A DNA stretch of 64,000 bases from Bremia lactucae (GCF_004359215.1 NC_090625.1:120247-184246); one strand, 5' to 3'. Numbered from the stretch's first letter, positions 45,035 to 56,343 are shown. Translations and numbers: made by a program. The notes: generated by a model from the letters alone, not told the origin.

Positions 45035-46640
45035 AATTAAAATTAGACGAGTCATGCAATCGATTGCCACCAATGAAGTGGTGGTAGCCTTGTCGCAGTA
45101 GACCTAATGCGAAAAAGATTAGATTTTTTATGCAAGTTGTAAGGGATAGTGACGCTAACAATAGCAAGTATGAGCTAATATAACGAGACTTTCGAAAAAC
45201 TCCGATCAGGTGGAAGATCCAATACCATTTATCTTGCTTGAAATAGAATGGGGGACCTGACTGTGCGGTGACCATAGGCTTTGTTAGTTTGCAGTGGCTA
45301 TCGGGCAATAAATATCTTATGATAGATAAAGAGTAGACATGACAGTCCTGTTTATCATACAAGAATGTCACTGTTTAGCAATTTGTGCCTCCCCCAACCG
45401 AAGTTTCTTAAAAAAAGAACGAGCGGATAACGTGATGCGCTGGCATGCGCGAATCCACTTTTATGGACAAGACGTGAGCGGGACGACATCCTCCCGTTCC
45501 TGGACGGAGATAAAGCCTTTTAGCGTAGGACACGTGGAAATCTTGACTTTTTCGTTGCGACAAATAGAGCCGGCATCTGATTCATATAAATATGATGGCT
45601 TCTTTTTGCACGAAAATTAACGACACGTTTGCTTAACAAATAAGACAAAGCACAACATATTGAATATTTTGCAGCCAATATCACGTGCTTAGGTATTTAA
45701 TAGACTCATTGCGCCATTAAGATATAAAGTAATGTCATATCGAACCATTGTACAAGCTCAACAATTGCTGTGGTCACAATATCGGAAGCAAGCCGACAAC
45801 TAATCGAGATGCCGTAAAAAAAACTTCCAGCAACTTTCTTGGACTGTTCGGAAATGGATGCGACATTCATGCGTTATTTCGCATCGCAAGCATTGAGCTG
45901 GAAAAAAGTTCAGATTAATTAAGACCATGTTTTTACCACCAGCTGCAGAAACGAAATTTCAAATATATACATCACGCTCATCGATAATTGAAATCATCTG
46001 GAAGAGAAAATTGGGTATTCATGCGACGATTGAGCGACCAGATGACTTAACACCATGCGACAACACCAAAATATAGTTAGCCCCGGGAGTGATGACACAG
46101 CCATTTTAAAAAGTTGCGTTTTAACCAATATTGTGTCGACACACGCTTCACCACGAGAAATCAAAGCTCCATATATCCTTTTGCAAGGCAAACGATATTT
46201 TTACTTGCGCGTAAAGCATGAGATGCAGTTTTGAGGACAAGAAGTATCCTATAATAGCGTCATTGATATTGGAGATCCGCAAGGGAATTTTAGATTTATA
46301 TGCCCGATAAACAATTTAGGCAACAATAAAAGTATTATTTTGTCCCCAATGATGCAGCAAATGAAGTGCAAGCCACTAAGTAGGAGTGAAGTATGAAAGT
46401 AGAATACCTTCACTCGTCTTTTTGGATCCTTTTGACAAATGATGTGGCTAGATTAAAACTAGACACTGTTTTATTCACGTTCGACTAGGGAAATATATTT
46501 AAACCAAATGTAATTAAATATAAACTTTATCCAATGATTGGATGCCATCTGTAGATGTGTATTCCTGCATGGCGAGCTTACTTTTTTAAATCGCAGATGA
46601 TGTCTTGATCCCCTTAAATGCGAAAGCACATTAAGACACA
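45035..46640. other. AT-rich spacer, no supported gene
   Basis: Short open frames only (for example 45371-44916 minus, 45339-45620 plus), without recognisable motifs and with Phe/Tyr/Ile-rich composition expected of AT-rich noncoding DNA. No LTR or RNA gene recognised. Confidence 0.5.
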
Positions 46641-47394
46641 AGGGTGGGTGTAGACAGGTGCTACTATAGCAGCCACGCTCTACTTACGCACACACCTTTA
46701 GGCACAGTGAGAAGGCGGTTTGACCGTCTTCTCACACGTGCAGTGAGATTGTTGGTGGGCCCCTAAGCGACCTCACCCAACGAGCTAAGTACTTTAGTAC
46801 AAGTGTCGTCACGGAAGCGGTAATCCGTCTTCACGTGCGCACTTCTTAAGTTGAAAGTTGTAGGTGGGCAAGTCTTTATGGGGGCACGCTCTACTTAAGC
46901 ACACACCCTAGCGCAGCGGAGAAGCTGTTTGACCGTCTAATTTCGTGTGCCGTGAGGTAATTGTGGTGGGCGCCTTAGCGACCTCATCCAACGCACTAGG
47001 TACTCTGGTAAACGTGTCGTCACGGGAGCGGTGATTCGACTCCTCGTGCGCACTTGATAAGTAGAAAGTAGTTTGAGACCGATTTAAATATAATCGCATT
47101 AAATATAAATTCCAATTTTTACCAAATTGAACTGTCATCTCTATTGATTACACTAATATGTTTTGCGAGCGTATCTCTATATATCTCGCGTAACGGATGA
47201 CGCTAGGCGACATCCCTCCTAATGTGAATGCACCTATGTGCATCACATACACAAGGGTTGGTCACAAATGTGAACCACACTCAAGTGGTGGGTCTAATTA
47301 CTTTATTTAAGAAATTGACCATCCCCTTGAGTACACCAAGTGTATTTAACGGGGACTGTGTAACATTAGGGCAACTTTAGCCAGTTACACTATC
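46640..47394 (-). repeat. Family-C 3' LTR with internal tandem duplication
   Basis: Minus-strand start TGTAACTGGCTAAAGTTGCC at 47394, preceded inside the element by the purine-rich CTTTAAGGGAGTGGATAG. Toward the far end two copies of a unit with a period of 211 bp occur (CACGCTCTACTTA at 46674 and 46885, each followed by ACACACC, the GTGAG(G/A)T...GGTGGGC stretch and GTGTCGTCACGG). A single-unit version lies at 61205-61570. The outer end near 46640 is not sharply defined. Confidence 0.65.
46674..47090. repeat. Two tandem 211-bp units in the family-C LTR
   Basis: 46674-46884 and 46885-47090 align along their length with scattered substitutions. Both contain TTTGACCGTCT, CGACCTCA(C/T)CCAACG and CTAAGTAC/CTAGGTAC blocks. 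The equivalent LTR fragment at 61205 has only one unit. Enhancer-like LTR duplications are known in LTR elements; a role here is inference. Confidence 0.75.
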
Positions 47395-47491
47395 CACTCC
47401 CTTAAAGAACGAAGTTACATTTTAAACTTCGATAAAGTGGAAGGAAGAACTATGCTGCTTGACGCGCCGCTAAGTCTCTGATTCACTCTAG

Positions 47492-48486
47492 CGACCTCTG
47501 TTTTCATACACGGCGCCAAAGGTGCCACCTACATGGGCAACGTTGGAGGGTCGTCTGCGAAGACGCCCACTAACTCTTGCATTTAGCGCGCGCGCCGCGT
47601 TAACACGCCCTGCAGCGTCCAATGCCTTAGCTGAAACGCCGACCGCTACTGCTGCTGTCGCGTTAACGGGGCTTAAGGATTCATCCCACTTAATCAGTGA
47701 GGATGTTGATCCGTCGCTCATTGTCGACTACAATGAGTCGAGACCGTTGCCGTCACCTCAAAGTAATGATGCGGACAAGGATCTCACGAGGAAGGATGAT
47801 GGCACATTATTGCCCATCCAAACTTCTATCATTGCTCATAACATGGAGACAGCAACACTTACGAATGCTGTCTCGTCGTCTGCGCTGGATAGCGCAGCGA
47901 CGGTTATTGCGAGCGCTGCCCATAAAGGCGCAGCCGCTTCTCCGTTGGGTAAAACCACACCGTCTTTTGCTCAGACCATTATCCATAATGGTTCTGACAT
48001 AGAGGATTCTGAGCGTAACGCTCCGCCGACGACGCGTGAATGTGCTTAGTCGCTGTCACAAGCCAGCCGTATTAAACGTGGCTGTGTGACGGGTGGCATA
48101 TCACTTATGCTCCCTCTCTCTGAATGGCCTCGTGTAAACGGGACAATAGCGTCGCTCAAAAAACGCGCTTTTCTAAATGCTCAAAACTATTATGGTGTCA
48201 TTAAATTATGGAAGACCCGGTCGTGTTGCGTTTAAATGAAACGCCCGACCAATACGAGGCGAAATTCTTGCGCCGCATTCATCCGCATTCCGATGCGATG
48301 ATACAGCGGTCGCAGCGAATTAATATCGCCCGCTTGCGTGTGAAAGAAATCATGGGCGGTACTGTACCCCCTGTTTCTTCTCACTACGCTACTTCTGCTA
48401 GTCCATTTGAGACTAGCGAAGAGGCCTCAGCTGGTGCTCCTTTTCATAGGCAGTCACCAAGTAAATTCACCGTCTCCCTCATCTGA
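47492..48486 (+). pseudogene. Antisense ORF of family-C element (aORF-C), broken
   Basis: Opposite the pol strand of element C. The frame 47492-48049 is open but has no ATG at the expected place. It is Ala/Thr/Ser-rich and contains ISEDVDPSLIVDYNESRPLP, which matches ECDPSLEVDYECES of aORF-B1. After a stop and frame change, 48208-48486 reads MEDPVVLRLNETPDQYEAKF, LRRI and INIARLRVKEIMGG. This follows the pattern of IPTILFPEKPVSEYDCVFIRW and RNLRYDFVKLM in the A-type copies, though weakly. It could be mistaken for a gag, but the LTR, polypurine tract and integrase show that the element runs on the other strand. Confidence 0.5.
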
Positions 48487-48547
48487 TCGCCGCTAGACTC
48501 ACAGTCGGCGTCACCATCGTCTTCTTCGACGAATGGGGGTATGAGGC

Positions 48548-48967
48548 TCATTTGAGTCTACATACCGTTTCAGACGACCCACTTAAAATACGGCGCGTCT
48601 TTATATACGAGGGAAGGGTGAGCCTATAATTTGAGTCACCAACCTCTATTACCACCTTAAAGGGCCCAATGAAACGGTGCAACAACTTCGTAGTACCTCC
48701 AGGTAGTACAAAAATTGCATTTTTAGGTAGGGTAGCAATACTTAATAGTACTTTTTCACCCACTTTAAAGCGTTCGTTAATTTTGAGACCATTTCGGTCA
48801 GCATATTCTTTTTGCTTGTCCTGTGCGCTTGCCATCTCGTCACGGACTTTTCGTGTGATGGCTAATCGCTTAATCAAAAAGCGTTGAGCCTCGCTCACGC
48901 TTTTAGCATCAAACTCGCCTATGATACCGCCGAGAGGTCGGTCATAGGACGTAGTTTTATTGACCAC
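48548..48967 (-). pseudogene. Family-C integrase C-terminus
   Basis: Minus strand: SVSEAQRFLIKRLAITRKVR, MASAQDKQKEYADRNG, FKVGEKVLLSIATLP, TTKLLHRFIGPFKVVIEVGD and YRLTLPSYIKT, the typical Ty3/gypsy integrase C-terminal end. A frameshift follows, where a VGRLKRYVDSNEPHTP-like linker continues. The upstream part of pol is missing because A2 begins at 49018. Confidence 0.8.
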
Positions 48968-49017
48968 TGCTAAACTGGCAGGGTCACTAGGGAAAGTTCA
49001 TGTCTTTAAGCTGATAG

Positions 49018-49502
49018 TGTAATGGGGCACACATCGGTTGGAGAACCGTTGTTGTGGTACATTTACTAAATGGGTAAAATACCCTTTATCTAATTTTAAA
49101 ATAGTTAGTTGCTTAAATCCCATTAAATATGGGCAATAATTATGTGGTCGCCGCCAGATATAAATCTGGGGCCGAAATCTATTTTAAATTAGCTAGGGTA
49201 AGGTTTTTAGATTTAAATAATTAAATAAAGTGCAGTTCCTCATTGATCTTAAAGCGTTAAGTGCCTTCCTAAGGCTTGCGCATTGATTTGTAAGAGATAG
49301 AAGCCTTTCTAAGGTATATCCTCTTGGGCACTAGTTGCCACTTGGCTTTACGAACCCCTGAATCCCTTGAACTAGGATTCCTTAAGCTTTAATAGCATGT
49401 ACGACTCCCAGAGTTGTTAAACCCATAAGCTCAATAGAACTAAGTGACTCTCTGAGTCTGAGAGTCTTTCTCTGACTTTAGGAGCGTGATAGCTCCGCTA
49501 CA
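49018..49502 (+). repeat. 5' LTR of A2
   Basis: 485 bp, TGTAATGGGGCACACATCGG to GCTCCGCTACA, collinear with the A1 3' LTR. The primer-binding site TGGTAGCACTCGTAGTC begins at 49505. Confidence 0.9.
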
Positions 49503-49562
49503 CCTGGTAGCACTCGTAGTCAACCTACGCCTGAGTCTTTACAAGACTTATTTTTTACGACA

Positions 49563-50581
49563 GTGAAAGAGGTTCCAGAATTGTCAGAAGCGCAACGCGC
49601 CGCTTATGACAAGCTCAAAATCTTATTCGGGCTTGAGCACGTGGAATTTATTATTTCCCAGGGACCAGAGGTCCTGCATGCAAGGCTTGAAGCTTTCATG
49701 CGGTACAAAGCCTCCCTGATCGGTCAGGTACAGGACCCTTTAGCGGCATCTATGCCTACCCGGTACATCTCCGTACCTGACTCAGAGCCGAGGGCTCGCC
49801 CTCTAACTGTAAATGTAAAAAAAAATGAGGGAAAAGAGGGAGAAAATCTCCCTTTTTGAATTGAGCAAATGGAAATGTCCATTGATTACGTCTTGTTCTT
49901 ACCAGAAAGGCAAATGTGGCTATGGCCATGTCCAAACTTGGAGGTAGAGCCATAGAGTGGGCATTAATGTGCAGCACATCCATAAACGACGCTTTCCCCT
50001 CATGGGATTCGCTGAAACAGCAAGTGACCAGCATGTTTGCACCGCCTGATCAGGCTTTTTGCATGCGAGCACGACTCCTAGCGACTCGGCAGGGTAAAAG
50101 AACCCTGGGGGTCTTTGTCCAGGAGTTGAGAACTCTCATTGCATCTATGCATCAAGACCCGGTGCAAGAGGCAATTGTAGTGACCTTTTTTATGGGGGGT
50201 CTCAATGAAGGCATTGCCCGGACGGAATTGTTCCGATCTCATCCGGCTACGTTCGAAGAGGCAGTTGCCATAGCGCTACGCGCCGACTTTGACTTTAAGT
50301 CTGCCCGCGTTAGCACGCCTGTTTACCGAACAAGCTCTTCGAGCACATGGGTTCCGTCTAATAGAGCGGAACCTATGTTTATAAGCCTCGTTGAGGAAGG
50401 AGAAGAGGCTCTTCAAGCTGTGGAACAGCATAAGACCATCCGTAGATGTTATGTGCGCGAATGCACGAAACATTTACGCCCTGCCTGCCCACTTCGAAAT
50501 TTGCGTAAAGCCCGAAAGAGCTCCAACTCCGACCTATACCAGAGATCTGGTACGGTGCGGGGAAACGTCGATACCCAGTAG
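49563..50581 (+). pseudogene. A2 gag
   Basis: A frame that begins GTG where A1 has ATG ([18 protein letters not shown]). The first part ends at a TGA at 49857. The second, 49916-50581, holds the capsid (WDSLKQQVTSMFAPPDQAF, then FVQELRTLIASMHQDP). The zinc knuckle reads CYVRECTKHLRPAC: the second Cys is displaced relative to CYMCGSTKHLRPAC in A1, so the knuckle is damaged. Two breaks make it inactive. Confidence 0.8.
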
Positions 50582-50709
50582 ATGCGGGGCGCCCTTCTGG
50601 GGAAGACCTAGGCTCGGTTAAACCTCAAGGAGGTGAGAATAAATAGAACCTTGCCCCAATTAGCTTGGTGCTCATTTCGATTGTAAAGGGCTTTGGTAAG
50701 CCGTGGTCA

Positions 50710-53700
50710 ATTTTAATTGACTCAGGAGTGTCTTGCAATTATGCTCGACGCCTTTCTATTGAGGGAAATCAACAATACGTGGAGGTACTTAGAGCGCATG
50801 GAGATAATACAATAACACTGTTTGCTTAGGGACAGGGACTCGGGTCACTGTTCCCAAAGTTCCATTGAACTTAGGTATAAAGTTTCTGGACTTTGACAGT
50901 ATGGAACGCTGTCTCGTCCTTGATTTGGATTCGAGATATGATCTCATTTGTTGCCTAGCAAAGGTGGGTCCATGACTCTCCAAAACTTTGCTAGGAATAT
51001 TGCGCGTGGCGCCTAAGGTCTTAGACTTCCAATTGATCCACGGTCAGGGGAGTGAAGACAGTAAAATGTCTCATCTCGCCCCTGAAAAGAAGCCGTGGCT
51101 TTTGCCAGAAAGGCTTATCAATAGCTTGTCTGGAGAAGCTACTCCTCACAATAAATATTACTAATTCGGTTCATGATGTTCTAGCCAGGCCATACCAAGA
51201 ATGAGTCTGTCACTGTTTTAGACATTGGCATGTCTGAGTTAATAAACTCTAATGTTAAAAACATTAATTTTGAGCCCGACTGAGCAGAAATAAGTAAAAC
51301 GGCACGTACTTCGTCGAGTAACACTCGCTATACTAACGATTCACTAAATGCTGAAAGCAGCGTGCAATATCCCTGAGATACGTGGAGTGGCACGTCTAAG
51401 TCCACCGAGTATGGTCGGCCGAGGTGGCACCATCCTAAGTGTCAATAGTGACACTATTGGCGGTTCGCCAGGGCATTTTGGGTCAAATCCTCCTAATGCA
51501 CGTGAGGCGACACGTAAACGTTCGCTGGATAAGGAAGTTGAGTTTTTTAACTCTTTATCGGATGTCAAATTAGACACCATGTCTTGTATAGAACCAATAC
51601 AGGCTGAAAACCCTGGGGACGTGAATGTCCCGGCCTCTAAAAGGCGTATTGTCTTCATCTTCACTCCAAGACAGGATGGACACGAAGCGTGTATACCCTC
51701 ACAAAGTGATACGAGTGAGCAAGTACATACGCTTGTAAATGGCGTAACCGGTAACATTGAGGGGGAAGTAAGCCTTGCGGCAATCCTCTCGTTACATGCT
51801 CTTTTAGAGCTAGACGAAATGTCTATTGATGAGTGCGGTCGAGTCTTAAAAACTGGTGACTTATCTGAAATGATGGTCATTCGACCTATGGTTGAGTTAA
51901 ACTCATCGTCACTTCTAGACGAAGCTGTCCTGGATGACACAAAAGGTGCACTTTGTGCGCGAAATGGGTCACCGATCCTGGAAGATCCTACGGATCCTTT
52001 TTATTCCTTAATTAAGGAATTCCAAGATAAGGTATGTAATAACCCACCATCTGTTTTAGCTCCGGATAGAAGTGTTCATCATGAAATTGACTTAGTAATG
52101 GGAACCAAATACTGTGTCACAAGAACAATGGCTTTTACCAAAGGAGCAGTGTGACGTCATTGACGATTTCTTCCATGCAAAGCACGAGGCTGAAATGTTA
52201 CGAGAGAACAAATCTCCTCATTCGACACCGACATTTTTGTGTCAAAAAGCCAAATGGTAAATGGCGCATTGTACATGCTTATAATAAGCTTAAGGCTGCC
52301 ACTATACCAGCCCAAACCCCCATTCCTAGAAAAGATGTTCTTTAGAACAATATGGTGGGATGTACAATGTACAGTGCATTGGACTTAGTCAATGGTTACT
52401 ACCAAGTGCTTATGCGAGCTAGTGATATCCCGCTTACAGCGGTTAGCACCCAAAGCGGCATGTAATGGGAGTGGCTGGTTTTCCACAATGGCTTTCCAAC
52501 GCCCCGGCAACATTTAATCGTCTAGTGACGCAACTGTTTCGCCCTCATCGAGGTTATGCACAGACTTATTTCGATGACATTTTTGTCCATAGTCGTGCGG
52601 AGCAGGGTCGGTCGGATATGGAAAACCATTTAGACCATTTGCGAGCAGTGCTCGAATGCATGCGCACAAAAAAATTGTATGCCAATGCATCTAAATGCAT
52701 TTTTGGCGCAGACGAAATTCCTTCTTTAGAAAACTTCATTGGAAAGCGATGCCTTAGAGCGATTCCGCTAAGGTAAAAGCCATAGTAGATTGGCCGGTTC
52801 CTAAAAACCAAAAGGATTTGCTTAAGTGGTTGGGTCTCGCCAATTATTTACACAAATATAGCAAAAATTACGCTGATATGGCTAGGCCATTATCTAAACT
52901 CCTAAAGAAAGATATAGAATGGTGCTGGACTAGCACCGAAAATAATGCTTTTCGAGCAGTTAAGGGTAGTCTTATCCATGCCCCGATTCTGGTACTGCCA
53001 AACCCAAATTGGCCTTTCAGTATCGTCTTTGACGCATCAGATTTTGCCATTGGCAGTGCTCTGTTACAAACAGATGTTGATGGGCATCAACGTGTTATTG
53101 CGTTCGAGTCTAAAAAGCTTAAAGCTGCGGAAAAGAACTACCCAGTTCATGACAAAGAGTTCCTTGTTATGAAGTATGCTCTCGTCAAATTCAGAGGTCA
53201 TCCACTCGGCTCTAAGCCGTTTGTGATTTTTACAGATCACACATCATTGCGCACGGCGACTAAGTCGCCCCATCTCTCACAGAAAATGGCCCGATAACTA
53301 TCTTTTTTTGCGGAATCCAACTTCGTGGTGAAGTATAAGCCCGGCAAGCAAAATGCTTTGGCCGACGCGTTATCACGCAGGCCGGATTATGAGATTCTCA
53401 TTCAACGACTATCTCGTCACCTATTCCTGAATTAATCAGTTCGGCTTACGCCAAGGATAAACAGTGTGCAGCTCTGCTACGAGCGTTATAGGACTCAAAT
53501 TGGGTATTAAATTGGCGGCACGTTTGCGTGCAAGGTTACATCGATTTCTATCGATAACAACCTGTTGCACAAACATCGCGGACCCTCCGCGTGTCATTGT
53601 TCCTCATGATGAGGAGGTGAAGTACCGGATCCAATATGAGGCACACGATACTGTCCTTGGTGGTCATCTCGCTTGAGAAAAGACCTACGGCTTCATAGGC

Positions 53701-55180
53701 CAGAGTCGGTGGCCCAAACTTTAAAAATGGGTCAGCACATATATTCGCACATGCGAAACGTGCCAACGGATTAAACCCTCGACACATGCTGCTGCGCCAC
53801 TGGCGAGTCTTCCCGTCCCCATAGGATTGTGGGAGTCCATTAGTATGGATTTCGTCTTTGGGCTACCGAAAGATTCAGCCGGTAACTCCGGTATAGTGGT
53901 CTTTGTTGACCGTTTGAGCAAAATGGCTTACTAAGCAGCCGTGCCAGATTCCATTGATGGAGACGGTACAGCTAAGCTGTTCATCGATCGCGTGTTTCGA
54001 AAACATGGTTTGCCAGTGGCAATTATCTCTGATCGGGATCCCCGATTTTACGGGTAAATCTGGAAATCAATTTTCCGAGTGCTTATAACCAGATTGGAGA
54101 TGTCCACTGCGGACCATCCACAGACCGATGGTCGAACTGAACTTGTCAATCGCGTCATTGAAGACGTTTAACGCAGCGTGTGTGCTCAGACACCAAAGCG
54201 CTGGAGCTCAATGCTCCCAGTAGTGGAGTTTGCGTTCAATGACGCTGTTCATGCCTCTACAGGCTATACTGTGTTCTATGTAAACGGTCTTACCAACCGC
54301 GCGTTCCATTAACGATACCACTGCAGGGTTAAGGGCTTGGTGGGGGAGAATCGGCCGATAGGCTTGCTGATATCAGCCCTGTTACCGTTCGGAAACAAGT
54401 AAGCGAGTTTCTCGCGACGCGATTTAGTATCTTAAGACATGTAAGAGATACGATGGCTGATAGCCAAGACAAACAAAAACAAGAAGCAGATGCCAAAAGC
54501 AGAAACTGTATTAATTCGTATATGGTCGGAGACCGAGTTTTACTAAACGCTAAGAACCTACCTACCAACTTGGTATCCGCGGTCTTCAAGACCAAATTTC
54601 GCCCGCGCTTTATTGGACCATTTACGTTCGTGGCCAAGAAGGGCCTAGCTTATACGCTAAACCTTCCCAACAAGCTGCGTACACATCCAGTGTTTTACGT
54701 TGGCTTGCTTTAGCCATATCGGGACCCTTCCCACTTGGACTTGAAGGCGCTTGCGCCGAGACAGGCGGTCGTGCCGCAGATTGTTGCATCCTCACCAGGA
54801 TATCCAACTGGCCCTCTTTACGTGGTAAAAGCGATTTCGGCGAAAGACGCCCGAACCGCCTCAAAAGAGCTCCCAACCCGAGCAAGGACCTCACGAAGAA
54901 GTTGCACCTCGTGTCGTTGAGCATCAAATGCTTCCGCCGAAATTTCGGCCCCCTCCCGCACCGCTTGATGCGCGGGGAAACCTTCAGTTTCATGTGGAGA
55001 AACTTTTAAAGCGACGTCGTCGTGAGGGTCAATACTAGTATCTGGTGAAGTGGCTAGGGTAACCCTCTTCCAAAAACTCTTGGGAGTTCGAGGTACCTCT
55101 TCGGCAAGATTGCCCGTACAACGTTGACATTTTTGAGCTCCAAGCTGAGGGTCAACTCGCGTCAAACGTCGCTTCCCACT
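50710..55180 (+). pseudogene. A2 pol (protease to chromodomain), broken
   Basis: Protease entry IDSGVSCNYARR (DSGA to DSGV) at about 50718; linker 51348-52154; RT 52000-52780 with YFDDIFVHSR intact at about 52567; RNase H (52818-53297, DASDFAIGSALLQTDVDGHQ, TDHTSLRTATKSP); integrase zinc remnant near 53750 and core (MDFVFGLPKDSAGNSGIVVF) near 53850. The integrase C-terminus is at 54453-54713 (VGDRVLLNAKNLP, RFIGPFTFVAKKG, HPVFYVGLL). A chromodomain follows at about 54990-55170 (YLVKWLG, NSWEFEVPLRQDCPY) with two stops. Fewer lesions than A1, but still at least eight. Confidence 0.85.
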
Positions 55181-55628
55181 ACTAAACGTGGGATTAGGTG
55201 GATCTAAAGCCTCAGTGCGGCTTCGATCCTTGGTTGTACGGTCAACCGTAGCACTGAAATATCGGCTAGCCTTACTTCGTTTTGTGGCATAAATGCTGAA
55301 CGTAACTGGCCTTTGGCCTAAAGCTTAGCGAAGTCGAAGCGAAGCTTCACCTTAATCCGCAGACTCTCTGATATTCCAGATATTACGGAGTTTGCGGGCC
55401 CGGTGAACCCAGTTCTCAAATGAGACTTCGTTTTCACTCCTTGTTTCGTTTGGAAACAAAACGATCAGAATCTTTCTCATGCAGGTCACCGAAGCCCCAC
55501 AAGCTTGATCACGTAAACGCGTCAGATACTGGCTTCGCGTCATTACCTTCGGCGTAAGGTAATGCTCATGAAGAGCGTCGCGGGCAGCGATCTCCTCCGG
55601 CGTCCTCGCCGGGTCACCAGTGATCCAG
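54818..55628 (-). pseudogene. Antisense ORF of A2 (aORF-A2), 5' part lost
   Basis: Starts at the B2 joint as ITGDPARTPEEIAARDALHE and keeps one frame to about 54818 with only two stops, at 55352 and about 27 nt later. Segments: KVMTRSQYLTRLRDQA, IVLFPNETRSENEVSFENW, SRYFSATVDRTTKDRSRTEA, LGAQKCQRCTGNLAEEVPR (antisense to the chromodomain) and AFDAQRHEVQLLREVLARVG (coiled-coil-like, antisense to the linker). About 190 codons after the second stop are uninterrupted. The part 55180-55628 has no sense gene. Confidence 0.6.
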
Positions 55629-55629
55629 G

Positions 55630-56343
55630 GGAAGGGCTCGCATCTCTATCGAGATGCGCGATGAGATTGACGTTTTGCCATCGATTTACAGGCGCCAGAG
55701 GCGCGTGTTTTCTGATAGACCTTATGATCCATTGGATGGGTCTCGTCATACTGACGGACGAGGCTCTCAACGTCAACAACCAGCTGGGAACGAGGCTCCC
55801 TGCTGTCATGTGAAGGTTGTAAACCGCACCAGCGAACAAGATAACTTGTTCGCTACCCCTTCACATCACGGAGTATACGTTCCACAAGGAAACGTTGACA
55901 GCCTTGGAAATTCACCAATGGTTGTGGCGGAGGAGTGAAAATTAAATCCGACCCATGTGTCGGATCTAGTGTCGATGGTCGACAAACTCGATCGCTTCCT
56001 CCATGATTTGGAGGAGGGACTTGACCACGAGCGCGGTAAGCGTCGCTCGTTGGAGCAGACGGTGCAGGCTCACCATATCGAGCGGTTGGAAGACCGTTCG
56101 AAGAGTGCGTACTCCTTGTTGGAGTACGAGCGGAAGTATCATGCTGTCCGCGATGAGCTGTCGTCAGCTCATCGTAGCTTCGAGGATCTTCGAAACCGGC
56201 CTGAGAAACTTCAGGTTCAACATGAAAATCTGGTTCGCGATCACAATAATCTTTTGGGTATTCTTGTAAAGAGTGGTCAAATCCGTCCTCGGAAGAAGCC
56301 GCGTACTGATGGTACGGCCGGAGCCGACCAACGTAAAACGTAG
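55630..56343 (+). pseudogene. Antisense ORF of B2 (aORF-B2), one nonsense codon
   Basis: A single plus-strand frame of about 238 codons opposite the chromodomain and integrase linker, broken only by TGA at 55936-55938. First part: RISIEMRDEIDVLPSIYRR, DGSRHTDGRGSQRQQPAG, VYVPQGNVDSLGNSPMVV. Second part (from 55957): DKLDRFLHDLEEGLDHERGK, RRSLEQTV, EDRSKSAYSLLEYERKYHAV, RDELSSAHRSFEDL and HENLVRDHNNLLGILVKSG, then RPRKKPRTDG and a TAG opposite the sense HPTF codons. Heptad-like Leu/Glu/Arg spacing indicates a coiled coil, and the tail is basic. B1 and E carry the same blocks. The 5' part known from B1 and E lies beyond the 55628 joint and is lost. Confidence 0.6.

Larger units (their letters stand above)
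49018..55628 (+). mobile_element. Family-A Ty3/gypsy element A2, 3'-truncated
   Basis: Best-preserved family-A copy: 5' LTR 49018-49502, primer-binding site at 49505, gag, pol and chromodomain, then part of the post-pol region. It stops at about 55628, where family-B sequence in the opposite orientation begins. The polypurine tract and 3' LTR are absent. The left flank is family-C integrase, so A2 inserted into, or became joined to, a family-C element. Confidence 0.9.

Noticed and set aside
44916..45371. 151-codon minus-strand frame upstream of the effector candidate
   Set aside because: Aromatic-rich composition expected of AT-rich noncoding DNA, no motif, and it overlaps the effector's promoter.
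47522..48486. Gag gene of a plus-strand element next to the family-C LTR
   Set aside because: The LTR starts TGTAAC on the minus strand with a purine tract inside, and the integrase end at 48548-48967 is on the minus strand. The plus-strand frame is therefore antisense, and it matches antisense motifs of family B.
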